Positions 51,668 to 60,740 of a stretch of DNA of 64,000 bases are shown here, piece by piece. Both the position numbers and the translations under genes were made by a program. Source of the stretch: CAZUMW01 sp964621615 (GTDB lineage: Bacteria; Desulfobacterota; WTBG01; CAIYCZ01; CAIRTM01). The stretch covers positions 71,547-135,546 of the forward strand of contig CAZUMW010000007.1 in the NCBI GenBank assembly GCA_964621615.1. Reading direction: 5' to 3'. Every line of letters begins with the position of its first letter. Within the stretch, counting starts at the first letter, position 1. The notes under the pieces were generated by a model. That model ran no database searches. It saw only the letters and a list, made by a program, of their open reading frames with translations, and was not told the origin of the DNA.

Positions 51668-53094
51668 CTGAACCGACGATCGCCCTGATTGCCCTGCCGT
51701 TTATTCTGGGGTTTATTATCTATCTGTCCCCTGGTCTCGACCGCTGTCTGGCTTTGGGGTGCGCCATTGTCACCGTTGTCTATTCTTTTTTGCTGTTCAA
51801 CAGCGAATCACCCGTTACGCTGGAATTGCTGGATAGTTTTGGAGTTGCCCTGGTAGCGGATGAGCTGAGCGGTTTTTTTATGCTCACAAATGCCCTGGTG
51901 ACAATGGCCGTTATCCTGTGCTGCTGGCAGACGGTTAAAGCCGCATATTTTTATGCCCAGATTGTCATTGTACACGGAAGTGTCAACGCAGCTTTTATCT
52001 GCGCTGATTTTATCAGTTTATATGCGGCCCTGGAAGTGCTGAGCATTGCCGCTTTTCTCCTGATTACCTATCCGCGTTCCGGCAAAGCCGTTTGGGTCGG
52101 ACTGCGCTACCTTTTAGTCAGCAATACGGCAATGCTGTTCTATCTGGCAGGAGTTGCATTGGTCTACCAGGAGCATCATTCATTTCATTTTTCCGGCTTG
52201 CAGGGGGCAGCGCCTGAAGCACAGGCACTGATATTGCTGGGATTACTGACCAAGGGTGGAATTTTTGTCTCCGGGTTGTGGCTGCCGTTAACCCACGCTG
52301 AAGCCGCCACTCCCGTATCAGCTTTGCTGTCGGCAGTAGTTGTCAAAGCGGCAGTGTTTCCGCTGGTCCGCTGCGCCCTCATGCTCGGCTCGGTAGAACC
52401 CATTGTGCGCATCTTCGGGCTGGGTTCGGCAGTGCTGGGGATAGCTTATGCTGTGTTTGAGAAAGATATTAAGCGAATGCTGGCTTTCAGTACCGTTTCT
52501 CAATTAGGTTTTATCCTCGCCGCACCTGCAGTGGGTGGAGGGTATGCCCTGACGCACGGACTGGCAAAAGGAGCCCTTTTTCTTGCTGCCGGGAAATTAC
52601 CTGCCCGCAACTTTGACGATTTGAAACACAAACCCGTTGATACCAGGGTGTGGCTTTCATTAGCAATAGCCGGCTATTCAATTGCCGGCTTTCCCCTTCT
52701 TGCCGGTTTCGGGGCAAAGGTGGTGACGATGCAGAATCTGCTTTCCTGGCAGGTTATCGGTATGACCTGCGTGGCTTTGGGAACTGCCGTTATCTTTGCC
52801 AGATTTATCTTTTTGACCGGAGGCGGCCCGATGGAAAAGCCGGGTGCAGGGTTCTGGGCCGGGATACTGCTATTGCTGACCGCATTGGCTGCAGCCAATG
52901 GGCTTTACTATCAGACCTATACGCTTGATCAAATGATCAAACCGCTGGCCATAATTTTTGCGGGTTGGGTTTTGTACGGGATTATTTTTAGACGTTTTGA
53001 TATCACATTTCCCCGAACGCCGGAAAAAGTCGACCACCTCATCGGAGTAATGAGCCTGGTCTTAATTGTACTGTTCTGGATAGTATTGGCATGA
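51664..53094 (+). CDS. mrpD: Mrp antiporter subunit D (NuoN/M-like)
   Basis: 476 residues, about 14 helices. Conserved proton-path residues are visible: Glu in LYAALEVLSIAAFL, Lys in LLTKGGIFVSGLWL with the TPVSALLSAVVVKAAVF segment, and Lys in FEKDIKRMLAFSTVSQLG. It is the only large antiporter-like subunit in the operon. It overlaps mrpC and mrpE by four bases each. Confidence 0.92.
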   Translation: MTEPTIALIALPFILGFIIYLSPGLDRCLALGCAIVTVVYSFLLFNSESPVTLELLDSFGVALVADELSGFFMLTNALVTMAVILCCWQTVKAAYFYAQIVIVHGSVNAAFICADFISLYAALEVLSIAAFLLITYPRSGKAVWVGLRYLLVSNTAMLFYLAGVALVYQEHHSFHFSGLQGAAPEAQALILLGLLTKGGIFVSGLWLPLTHAEAATPVSALLSAVVVKAAVFPLVRCALMLGSVEPIVRIFGLGSAVLGIAYAVFEKDIKRMLAFSTVSQLGFILAAPAVGGGYALTHGLAKGALFLAAGKLPARNFDDLKHKPVDTRVWLSLAIAGYSIAGFPLLAGFGAKVVTMQNLLSWQVIGMTCVALGTAVIFARFIFLTGGGPMEKPGAGFWAGILLLLTALAAANGLYYQTYTLDQMIKPLAIIFAGWVLYGIIFRRFDITFPRTPEKVDHLIGVMSLVLIVLFWIVLA

Positions 53095-53474
53095 TCTTAC
53101 ATGTGTTGCTGCGCTTAACCATCTGGTTTTTACTGACCGCTGACCTTAGCGTACCCAATATAGTGCTGGGGATCGCAATCGCTGTTATTCTTCCCCGCGG
53201 CTATCGTTCAGCGGGAACCTTCAGGGAGTGGGCCAGTATAATGAAACAAATTGTTATGGCCATTCCGCAAGCCTATTTTGAGGCCTTCCAGATGATTGTA
53301 CAGACCCATACCCGTGAAGAGGTAACCATGAGAAGGGTTAAAACAGGGCGGTCGCCCGCACTGATCTTTCTTGATATTTTCCTTATCACCTTTACCCCCA
53401 AGACAATTGCATTGAAGTATCATAAGCAGGAGTGGTATGAGGTCCACCGGCTGGGAAAGGGGAAGCGCTCATGA
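53091..53474 (+). CDS. mrpE: Mrp antiporter subunit E
   Basis: 127 residues, shorter than the usual length of roughly 160. Two N-terminal helices precede a conserved cytoplasmic part with VKTGRSPALIFLDIFLITFT and PKTIALKYHKQEWYEVHRLG. The missing length lies at the C-terminus. It overlaps both neighbours by four bases. Confidence 0.85.
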   Translation: MILHVLLRLTIWFLLTADLSVPNIVLGIAIAVILPRGYRSAGTFREWASIMKQIVMAIPQAYFEAFQMIVQTHTREEVTMRRVKTGRSPALIFLDIFLITFTPKTIALKYHKQEWYEVHRLGKGKRS

Positions 53475-53728
53475 ATATAGTCTTGATCGCTATGTTCTTT
53501 GCCCTGCTGATCCCCGTCTACACGGTAGGGCGCGGCGAAGGGATCTGGCAAAAAATGCTTTCATTGGCAAGCGTCTCCATAAAGGCCTCTATAATGATTG
53601 TTGTTATATCCGTGCTGCGCGATGATTGGATGCTCGGTGTGGCCGGGGTAATCAGCCTCAGTGTGGGAAATGCATCGCTAATGCTTTTGGCGCATATTCT
53701 GAAACGATTGCAGGGGCATCAGCAATGA
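53471..53728 (+). CDS. mrpF: Mrp antiporter subunit F
   Basis: 85 residues and three helices (about 2-19, 33-51 and 56-78), as expected for MrpF. It overlaps mrpE and mrpG by four bases. Confidence 0.82.
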   Translation: MNIVLIAMFFALLIPVYTVGRGEGIWQKMLSLASVSIKASIMIVVISVLRDDWMLGVAGVISLSVGNASLMLLAHILKRLQGHQQ

Positions 53729-54003
53729 TTGACTGGTTGAGCTATGGCTGTCTGGGAGCCGGTACTTTCTTATGGTTCTGGGGAACGCTTCCCATGCTTG
53801 GTAAACGCTCGGTATTATACAAGCTTCATACCCTCTCAGTGTCGGACACACTGGGATCAATGAGTATCATTGTGGGACTTTTGTTGAAAATACCCAGCGA
53901 ATGGCCCCTGCTGCTCCTGGGGATACTTTCACTTGCCATTTGGAATACGATGCTGGGCTATGTTCTGGCATACTGTTCAAGCAGGGGAAGCAGTAATGAA
54001 TGA
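53725..54003 (+). CDS. mrpG: Mrp antiporter subunit G
   Basis: 92 residues, three helices, with the family string LYKLHTLSVSDTLGSMSIIV. The ATG at 53725 overlaps the mrpF stop. Another ATG lies upstream in frame but inside mrpF and is not needed. Confidence 0.85.
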   Translation: MIDWLSYGCLGAGTFLWFWGTLPMLGKRSVLYKLHTLSVSDTLGSMSIIVGLLLKIPSEWPLLLLGILSLAIWNTMLGYVLAYCSSRGSSNE

Positions 54004-54544
54004 TTTGTATCTGCCGTTGATTGTTGTGCTGCTGCCATTGGTTGCCTGTATGCTGATAGGGCAAAGCAATCCCTACCATGCTCTTGTAATCCGGGGCGTG
54101 CTGGGAGGGGTGGCAGCCCTGGTATATGCACTTTTGGGAGCTGCAGATGTCGCTTTAACAGAAGCGCTTGTTGGAACAATGCTGGCAATCACCCTGTATG
54201 CCATAGCTGTTCGCTCCTCTCTTGTATTGCATCTGGGGGTGCTCAAAGATGAGTCTTCGGGAATCACGCAAATCCTGGAGCGCCTGAAGGAGATTTTCAG
54301 TAAATGGCATTTGAGGCTGGAGCTTAGCTATTACAGCGATCCCGGGGAGTTACACCAGGCATTGATACAAAAGGAAGTTCATCTCACCTGCATCTGCTCG
54401 CGCTCAAATGAGAACGCAAGGTGTCTGTACCATGCTCAAACCAGAATCTCGAGAATCCATGATATACTCCAAAAGGAACTTTCCGGACCAGAGGTAACGA
54501 TACATCGTGTAACTGCATTTGAATCAGGGGAGAAACCATTATGA
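53996..54544 (+). CDS. DUF4040/MbhD-type subunit (truncated MrpA part) with soluble extension
   Basis: 182 residues from the ATG at 53996, which overlaps mrpG by eight bases. Residues 1-80 hold three helices with GAADVALTEALVGTMLAITL, the DUF4040 motif that normally forms the end of MrpA. The large NuoL-like part of MrpA is absent here. Residues 90-182 are a soluble alpha/beta extension (LRLELSYYSDPGELHQALIQ) that I do not recognise. It is not found in standard MrpA-type subunits as far as I know. Confidence 0.75.
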   Translation: MNDLYLPLIVVLLPLVACMLIGQSNPYHALVIRGVLGGVAALVYALLGAADVALTEALVGTMLAITLYAIAVRSSLVLHLGVLKDESSGITQILERLKEIFSKWHLRLELSYYSDPGELHQALIQKEVHLTCICSRSNENARCLYHAQTRISRIHDILQKELSGPEVTIHRVTAFESGEKPL

Positions 54545-55203
54545 AATGGCTCTATATCATAGCAGTGGTCGCCCTGTATCTGAAGTTTATCTTCATGCCC
54601 CACCCGGCGGCTGATCTGGCTGATGCTTCCATTGTGGAAACTATTGTGCGAGACAGCGGGGTGCCCAATGCGGTTTCCGGGATAATTTTCCGCAACCGTC
54701 TCTATGACACCATTTTTGAAGTAGTGGTGTTCACCCTGGCGATAGCCGGTGCTACCTTTCTCATGGCTGATGAGAAGCCAACCCGGATAATCCATCAGTT
54801 TACAGACAAGCCCTCTATTGTTTTAGCCAGGTTGGGAGCCACCATTACCGCACTCGTAAGTATTGAGCTGGCGATCCGCGGGCACCTCAGCCCCGGCGGG
54901 GGCTTCGCTGCCGGAGTTGCGGGGGGAACTGCAATCGGTCTGGTTGCTATTACATCCAATCCGGAGCTGATGCAGTCTGTCTATCAGCAGTGGAACGTTG
55001 CTTTCTGGGAGAAATGTTCCGTGCTTATATTTATCCTTTTGGCGGCAGTCACCCTGGCAGGCCTTGAGCTGCCTAAAGGGGAGCTGGGTACACTTCTGAG
55101 CGGTGGAAACATCCCTGTTCTCAACCTGTTGGTTACCTTGAAAGTCGCCCTGGGTTCCTGGGCGGCTATTCTGGTATTTATCCGGTATAGGGGGCTCCTG
55201 TAA
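54541..55203 (+). CDS. mrpB: Mrp antiporter subunit B (MbhE plus MnhB regions)
   Basis: 220 residues. The first 85 residues resemble the short MbhE-like segment (two helices with NAVSGIIFRNRLYDTIFE), and the rest is the MrpB core: LSPGGGFAAGVAGGTAIGLV and four helices. It overlaps the previous gene by four bases and ends the operon. Gene order C-D-E-F-G-A'-B resembles the cyanobacterial Mrp arrangement more than the A-B-C-D-E-F-G of Bacillus. Confidence 0.82.
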   Translation: MKWLYIIAVVALYLKFIFMPHPAADLADASIVETIVRDSGVPNAVSGIIFRNRLYDTIFEVVVFTLAIAGATFLMADEKPTRIIHQFTDKPSIVLARLGATITALVSIELAIRGHLSPGGGFAAGVAGGTAIGLVAITSNPELMQSVYQQWNVAFWEKCSVLIFILLAAVTLAGLELPKGELGTLLSGGNIPVLNLLVTLKVALGSWAAILVFIRYRGLL

Positions 55204-55286
55204 CAGGGACGAATGCCGGGACGTTGCTTTCCTTCCCATAATAATCTCTGACGAATATATCGCCAGAGAAGATCTGGAAGTTTATG

Positions 55287-55330
55287 GCAAAAACGACAAC
55301 GACAACGATTAAATTATTATCGTAGCTAAA
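55287..55330 (+). repeat. Dispersed hairpin repeat, partial copy C
   Basis: The segment with GACAACGATTAAATTATTAT and CGTAGCTAA matches the 3' part of copy B (40406-40435). The remaining bases of 55204-55351 contain no gene. Confidence 0.6.
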
Positions 55331-55351
55331 CTCACAATTCCGAGGTAAAAA

Positions 55352-57280
55352 TCATATCGACCGCCCTTCTATCGATTCCTCAAGGCCCAGCTTCTGGAGG
55401 GTTTCCGGTGTCGGAATGCCGGTTTCCGCATCCCATCCGCGCAGTTCGTAATACTCTTTTTTCATGCGCTCAAACCCCGCTTTGTCAACGGCTTTTCCTT
55501 TGCGTGAGATGACTTCATCGCCTTTTGCGGGAAGGTAGAGCTCAGGGTTGTGCATGCCGAATACATCGGCGATCATTTCATCGCGCTCGATAAACAGAAA
55601 TTCCGGCAGATAGTCGTCCTGGCTTGCCTTCCGGCCTTCTCTTAAAAGAATCATCCGGTTCAAGGTAAATATTCTCTCTGCGGCACGGTTAAAGGACTCC
55701 AGGTCCATATGCCTGCCGGTAACCGCGCTGAACAGCTTTGCCTCCAGCGCAGGGTCCCCGACGTGCTCCTTCGTTGACGCATCGTCATAAACCGGCCATG
55801 CAAAATCACACAAATTGAGCGCTTCTTTCATGAAGTTACGATTCTGAATAAGGGATGCGGCCCTGGCTTTACCGTCATAGGTTGAAAAATCAACGGCTAC
55901 GCTCCCCCCCCAGAATTTTTCAGCAATCCGGCGCAGCACCTCGGTGGAGACATAGGACTTTTCCCCGCCGGAGGTATACCACAGCGCCCATTTGGTAAGG
56001 GGCTCACAGACCTCATGCAGCTCGGTTATAAACGGTCGGGGCTCTGTTGCATAAATAAGCGCTGAGGGAACAAACACTTTCGGGCCGTAGGCAATGGCGC
56101 GGCCGGTCTGGGTAAGAAAGCCACTGGTTATCGCGCGGGACTGATCTCCGAACTGCTCCGAGGCGCGAAGCGCGCCCTCGGCACAAACAGCGCCGAACCC
56201 CTCACGATAAGACAGCTTATGAAGAAATGTTTCCAGAAATTCAATGCTCCCCATCTTCGAAACAGGCATATCCACCTGCTGCTCTGTCAGAATGCCCTGA
56301 GAGATGCAGCGGTCAAGCCACAAGAGCACAAACACCACATCCATTACACAGACGCCATAATCATTGGCAAGCGTCGCCGCAGTGAAGCTTGCATCAGTGG
56401 GCTTTCCATGAAGCTTGCGGTCCCAGAGCGTATAAAACACATTAAGCTGGCACTTGCGTATATCCTCTGAACCGGAAGGACCTTTCTGCATGCTGCGCCA
56501 GCAGCCCTGCGGACACCCGTGGCAGTGCACTTTTTTCTCAACTTCAATTCCCGGCAAAATGATGGGATCGCCGAAAAGGTTGAAATAATTATCACCGATC
56601 ATGCTTTTAAAACGCCGGCGGATAGAGGTAACCTGCGCAGAGTCGGCAACACGCACAGAGCCGTCACCGCTGACCGTGACTGCCTTGAGATTCTTGGAGC
56701 CCATAACGGACCCGAACCCCATCGAGCCGCTGCTTCCGGCGTCGGTAAAAATAATACCGATCCGTGTACGATTCTCTCCGGCGGGACCGATGGACATCAT
56801 TCTTATGCGCCTGCCGTATTCCTCATGGAGCGCAGCGCGGGTCTGCCCGTTTGTCATGCCCCACAGCCTGCCGGCGTCCAGAATGTCAGCACTGCCGTTG
56901 GTGATGTGTATGCGCACAGGTCTGTCAGCCCTGCCGGTCACCACCATACCGTCAAATCCCGCTTTTTTCAGCTCAGGAGCAAAAAAACCGCCCATGTTGG
57001 CGCTTACAAACGTTTCGGGGAAAATACAGGGTGACTTGCCGCACACGACAAGCCGCGGCGCGCTCGGGACCGGCGTGCCTGCAAGGGGGCCGGTCATAAA
57101 CAGAAGCGGGTTGTCGGGATGAAATGCGTCAGCACCCGCCGGCGCCATATCCCAGTACAGCTTTTCGGCGATACCCAGTCCGCCGATAAAAAGTTCAGTA
57201 TAGCTGCTTGTTTCCAGAGCAGATACCGTTCGCGCCGTGAGATCGACATGGAGTATATTTCCCGCCCAGCCGTACATCAT
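55352..57280 (-). CDS. Aldehyde:ferredoxin oxidoreductase family protein (W/Mo-pterin)
   Basis: 642 residues from the ATG at 57280 (the one at 57277 is equally possible behind AGGAGG). Sequence landmarks of the AOR family are YGWAGNILHVDLTART, FIGGLGIAEKLYWD, GSVMGSKNLKAVTV and the cluster ligands in CHGCPQGCW (CX2CX3C). A fourth Cys lies in NLCDFAW. The enzyme would oxidise aldehydes with a bis-pterin tungsten or molybdenum cofactor and ferredoxin. The exact subfamily and substrate cannot be fixed. It is not accompanied by a ferredoxin or cofactor genes. Confidence 0.9.
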   Translation of the reverse strand: MMYGWAGNILHVDLTARTVSALETSSYTELFIGGLGIAEKLYWDMAPAGADAFHPDNPLLFMTGPLAGTPVPSAPRLVVCGKSPCIFPETFVSANMGGFFAPELKKAGFDGMVVTGRADRPVRIHITNGSADILDAGRLWGMTNGQTRAALHEEYGRRIRMMSIGPAGENRTRIGIIFTDAGSSGSMGFGSVMGSKNLKAVTVSGDGSVRVADSAQVTSIRRRFKSMIGDNYFNLFGDPIILPGIEVEKKVHCHGCPQGCWRSMQKGPSGSEDIRKCQLNVFYTLWDRKLHGKPTDASFTAATLANDYGVCVMDVVFVLLWLDRCISQGILTEQQVDMPVSKMGSIEFLETFLHKLSYREGFGAVCAEGALRASEQFGDQSRAITSGFLTQTGRAIAYGPKVFVPSALIYATEPRPFITELHEVCEPLTKWALWYTSGGEKSYVSTEVLRRIAEKFWGGSVAVDFSTYDGKARAASLIQNRNFMKEALNLCDFAWPVYDDASTKEHVGDPALEAKLFSAVTGRHMDLESFNRAAERIFTLNRMILLREGRKASQDDYLPEFLFIERDEMIADVFGMHNPELYLPAKGDEVISRKGKAVDKAGFERMKKEYYELRGWDAETGIPTPETLQKLGLEESIEGRSI

Positions 57281-57459
57281 AATCCTCCTTTGGAGAACCA
57301 TCAGCGGCAGATATGCCCGCTGATATGCTCACTCGTATACATTTTTTAAAAAAAATAATGGCTGTGGATCCATATCCATTTTTAGTTTAAACTTTTTTCC
57401 CCATATGTCAAATCAATAGTTGATGTCTGTGTTTTAAATATAATCACCATAAAGCCGTT

Positions 57460-57990
57460 TCAATTATAAAAGGCTTTTTTTCTTATGCCCCATTTGTGAA
57501 ACCAGTACGCTGTGTTGCTGACACCCCGCATATCAAGGTCTGTGCGTCCAAGCAGCTCACTGACCGCGGTAATGCAGCCGCCTTTTCTGCTGCGGATAAC
57601 ATATTCCAGAACAGAAAACGCACGGGCGGACGGCTGTTTGAGCCGTATCAGGTGCACAGCATCCAGTGCAAAATGATACATCATTCCGGCAAAAACATAA
57701 TAAAATACCGGGTGTATCAAGCCCAGCACGAGAACCAGGGCGAAAAACTCCACCGTATGAAACACATTGAGGACAAGGTAATTTTTATCCAGGTTCTGCT
57801 CGATCAGCTTGCATTGGGGGAAAACGCCGCGCAGATCAAGGCTCCGGCTCTGCCGGACATACTCGAGTGCATGATCCACGTCAATAAAAATGACGGCGAG
57901 GCCGAATGGAATAACAGTGCTGCCCATAACCGGGTATAGCGCTGCACTGGTGGCGACGCTCTGGATGGTGTGTGCTTTTAAACTGCTCAT
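57460..57990 (-). CDS. Membrane protein, metal-dependent hydrolase-like
   Basis: 176 residues with four or five hydrophobic segments. Acidic and His residues are near membrane borders: IDVDHALEYV, VFHTVEFFALVLVLG and YHFALDAVHLI. They recall the YdjM-like membrane-bound metal-dependent hydrolases, with D-H and H-E patterns. The similarity is in pattern only. The ATG at 57990 has AGGA 10 bases upstream. It is transcribed alone. Confidence 0.6.
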   Translation of the reverse strand: MSSLKAHTIQSVATSAALYPVMGSTVIPFGLAVIFIDVDHALEYVRQSRSLDLRGVFPQCKLIEQNLDKNYLVLNVFHTVEFFALVLVLGLIHPVFYYVFAGMMYHFALDAVHLIRLKQPSARAFSVLEYVIRSRKGGCITAVSELLGRTDLDMRGVSNTAYWFHKWGIRKKAFYN

Positions 57991-58324
57991 TGCATACAGT
58001 GTCCTGTATCAGCGGGGTTACATATTACCTGAGCCGGGCGATTCTTCACATATACGTGCATTCGGCACACAGGCACCAGCATGGCTTTGAGCTGATTTGT
58101 CCATTTCATATGCTTCACCGGACAGGTGCGAAAAACAACATCATCACCTGCCCTCCTGTGAAAAAAGGGGTGGCAAAACCGCTCTCCTCTTTTCCAAAGA
58201 GGGGTCAGGGAAGATTTCCAGCACAGACCTAATTACAATTCGTGATATGGCGGAGTGATCTGATTTTCACTGCTCCGCAATGACGTTTTTTCGGGCTTCT
58301 GAATATATTTATCAAATCCGTTGC
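57991..58324. other. Intergenic region, repeat-like, no gene
   Basis: 330 bases. The segment around 58175-58220 (CTCTTTTCCAAAGAGGGG, a perfect short hairpin) resembles dispersed repeats. I see no frame, promoter or terminator worth reporting. Confidence 0.4.
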
Positions 58325-59305
58325 CTATAGAATACCGCTTGCGGTATTGGTTTGCTTTTTACGGAACAGCTGCAGAGCAGCCTCAGCAACCTCACCGGGA
58401 TCGCTCCAGGTTGACCCGCCCTTTCGAAACATCCGTACGCTGCTGCCGCGCGGGCCCCATACCTTCTGATCCGTGGGGCCGAACACTGCCACGGTCGGCA
58501 CGCCGAGCGCGGCAGCCATATGCGTGGTGCCCGAATCATTTCCGATATACAGGCTGCAGCGCGCCAGCACAGCCGCAAGCACCGGCAGGTCACAGTTTAT
58601 AATAGGGACAAGCCGGGGCCCCGGGCATCTTTGCATGATTGCTGCAGCGGCCCCCTCTTCGGCAGGCCCCTCTATAATAAGCAAAGGTATATCTATACAT
58701 CGGTTCAGTTCTTCAATGCATAAGCAAAAACAGCTCTCCGGCCAGTTCTTGCGGGGGCTTCCGCTGCCCGGGGCAATCGCCGCAACGGTGGCTTGCGAAC
58801 AAATGCCGCTTTGGTGCAGGAGTCTTCCGGCCTGCTCGTGATCCTCCGGCCGGAGATACAGGCGGGGGACGGCTGCGCCCGGCCTGATGCCGGCCGCACG
58901 GATGCCGCTCAGCTGATAGTCAATCACGTGTGTATCGCAGCTGTCCGGACGCGTCGCGATGCGGTGTGCGGGAACCTTCGCTGCTGCGCGAACAGCCATG
59001 ACAGCCTGCTCGTGCGGGGCACCGCCGAAGATAAACACGGACGCGCACCTGCGCAGGTATTGCCTGATGCGCTCATCCGGCATTCCGTCGTCACGGTACA
59101 GCGACGCAGCGCTGCCGCTGTCCGCGGAGATTGTTCTATCTGCATAATAGCGGCTTTCAACAAGCCGCAGTATATGCGGATATCCCATTATATCGCAGCT
59201 GCAGGTATGGAAGGCTTGCCGGATAGCATGAAAAGACGGCAGGGATACTATAAGATCTCCGATTGCCCCCTGGTGCACAATGAGTATCCGGTCCGGCATA
59301 TGCAT
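58325..59305 (-). CDS. Glycosyltransferase family 9 (heptosyltransferase-like)
   Basis: 326 residues. The opening RILIVHQGAIGDLIVSLPSF is the GT9 N-terminal signature. The C-terminal nucleotide-sugar site is AIAPGSGSPRKNWP, then NDSGTTHMAAALGVPTVAVF and GPTDQKVWGP. It adds heptose (ADP-heptose donor) to the inner core of lipopolysaccharide, in line with a Gram-negative envelope. It begins 4 bases after the stop of the flavoprotein upstream, so the two are in one transcript. The start (59305 or 59299) lacks a clear ribosome site. Confidence 0.88.
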   Translation of the reverse strand: MHMPDRILIVHQGAIGDLIVSLPSFHAIRQAFHTCSCDIMGYPHILRLVESRYYADRTISADSGSAASLYRDDGMPDERIRQYLRRCASVFIFGGAPHEQAVMAVRAAAKVPAHRIATRPDSCDTHVIDYQLSGIRAAGIRPGAAVPRLYLRPEDHEQAGRLLHQSGICSQATVAAIAPGSGSPRKNWPESCFCLCIEELNRCIDIPLLIIEGPAEEGAAAAIMQRCPGPRLVPIINCDLPVLAAVLARCSLYIGNDSGTTHMAAALGVPTVAVFGPTDQKVWGPRGSSVRMFRKGGSTWSDPGEVAEAALQLFRKKQTNTASGIL

Positions 59306-59308
59306 GCA

Positions 59309-60628
59309 TCAACTGCTGACCTGCAGGGCATCGTCAACTGACACATCGGAAAACGTCTCAATGCGCCGAGCCAGCCCGGGGCGCTCGCTTCGTATCTGAT
59401 CGATATGCTGCATAATTGCTGAGCGAACAGTTGCAGCATCGGAAAATTCATTTACAAAGCCTCTGATATCATCGCCCTGCGTAAGGGCAAACAAATAGTC
59501 GAGGTCCTCATCATCAAGCACGTGCAGGCCGAAGCCCTGCGTCGCCTGCTTTATTTCTTCCGGGTCGTTATATTCGAAAGTCTTCTTCCACAGCTCAGCA
59601 TAGCGCTCAAGGCCGCTTCCCTGCGTAAGGTGCGCGGCAACGGCTTTTCCTGCGCTGTAGCCGTACATGAGCGCCCCCTGAATATAGGTTTCAATAAAAG
59701 CGGCTGCATCACCGGCAACCACCACTCTTCCCTGTACCGGCTCGATAAGCGGGGTATAAAAGTTAAGCACTGCGCTGCGGGTTTCCGCTATCCGGGCATC
59801 GGCAAACCACGGTGAAGCAGTGCTCCGGCTCATAAAATAATCGGCCTCCTGCTTCGGGGAAATACCCCCAGAGGGAACGCCGCAGGTAAGCTCAAAAAGT
59901 GGCGGGTCTGTTTTTCCGTGAAACGGCTTCGGACACATATAGAGCTGCCCCCTGTTGCCCTTTGTATGGCCTTTCCCCACAAAAGTTATCCATGATGAAG
60001 GGTGCGGGCAGTCAACCCCTTCAAGCAAATACGAAACCACCGCAAACCGGGCAAAATAAGTCCGCTTTTCCTCATTCAGGCCGAGGCTGTCCACGATCCG
60101 CGAATTCACCCCGTCTGCCGCGATTGCAATATCAGCGGTAAGCGTCCGCTCCCCGTCTTTGCCGGTGACGGTCAGCTCGACTGCCCCGTCATCCTGGCGT
60201 GCGGCGGTTGCGCGCGTCTCACAAAGCATCTCAACGCCCGCGCTTTGTGCATTGCTGCACATATCCTTCAGGAGCGCTTCCTTTTCAATCGAAAGGGCGA
60301 CATACCCCTCCGGACTTTTACCGTTAACGGTAAGGCGCTTGCCGCCGGGCGATATTTTAACGCTGCTGGTAAGCGGTATGACCCGCCCGCTATAGGGAAC
60401 GGAGAATCCGGTGCTCTCGAACACAATGCGCCCGTCCTCACAGCGGACCGTCTCGCTGTGCGTGCCTGGCTCGATTATCAGATTGGCGCAGCAGGACCGG
60501 TATACCGAAGCGGGGTCCTTTTTCTGCTCAACCACAAGCACATTCAGCCCGCTCTGAGCGGCCTCCTGTGACGCCGCGAGCCCCGCCGGCCCGCCGCCGA
60601 TTACAATAACATCATAGTGTTTCTGCAT
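59309..60628 (-). CDS. Geranylgeranyl-reductase-like FAD oxidoreductase 1
   Basis: 439 residues. The FAD-binding DVIVIGGGPAGLAASQEAAQ opens the protein, ADIAIAADGVNSRIVDSLGL is the second dinucleotide motif, and GRVVVAGDAAAFIETYIQGA is the third FAD motif. The catalytic core resembles geranylgeranyl reductases and electron-transfer flavoprotein-type dehydrogenases. The substrate is unknown (isoprenoid or quinone reduction is possible). The ATG is behind GAGGG. It follows the paralogue at 60741 on the same strand by 112 bases. Confidence 0.85.
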   Translation of the reverse strand: MQKHYDVIVIGGGPAGLAASQEAAQSGLNVLVVEQKKDPASVYRSCCANLIIEPGTHSETVRCEDGRIVFESTGFSVPYSGRVIPLTSSVKISPGGKRLTVNGKSPEGYVALSIEKEALLKDMCSNAQSAGVEMLCETRATAARQDDGAVELTVTGKDGERTLTADIAIAADGVNSRIVDSLGLNEEKRTYFARFAVVSYLLEGVDCPHPSSWITFVGKGHTKGNRGQLYMCPKPFHGKTDPPLFELTCGVPSGGISPKQEADYFMSRSTASPWFADARIAETRSAVLNFYTPLIEPVQGRVVVAGDAAAFIETYIQGALMYGYSAGKAVAAHLTQGSGLERYAELWKKTFEYNDPEEIKQATQGFGLHVLDDEDLDYLFALTQGDDIRGFVNEFSDAATVRSAIMQHIDQIRSERPGLARRIETFSDVSVDDALQVSS

Positions 60629-60740
60629 GGATTAACCCTCTGCAATCATTGAAAATAGATTGTTGATCACAAGCGACTTCAGACAGTCGTCAAATTAACG
60701 ATGGGCTATAAAGCATAATGTTTCCCCCACCCCTGCTCCA

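Noticed and set aside
53626..53724. Longer mrpG start inside mrpF
   Set aside because: The ATG at 53725 gives the family length and the typical four-base overlap, and the extension would overlap mrpF by about 100 bases.
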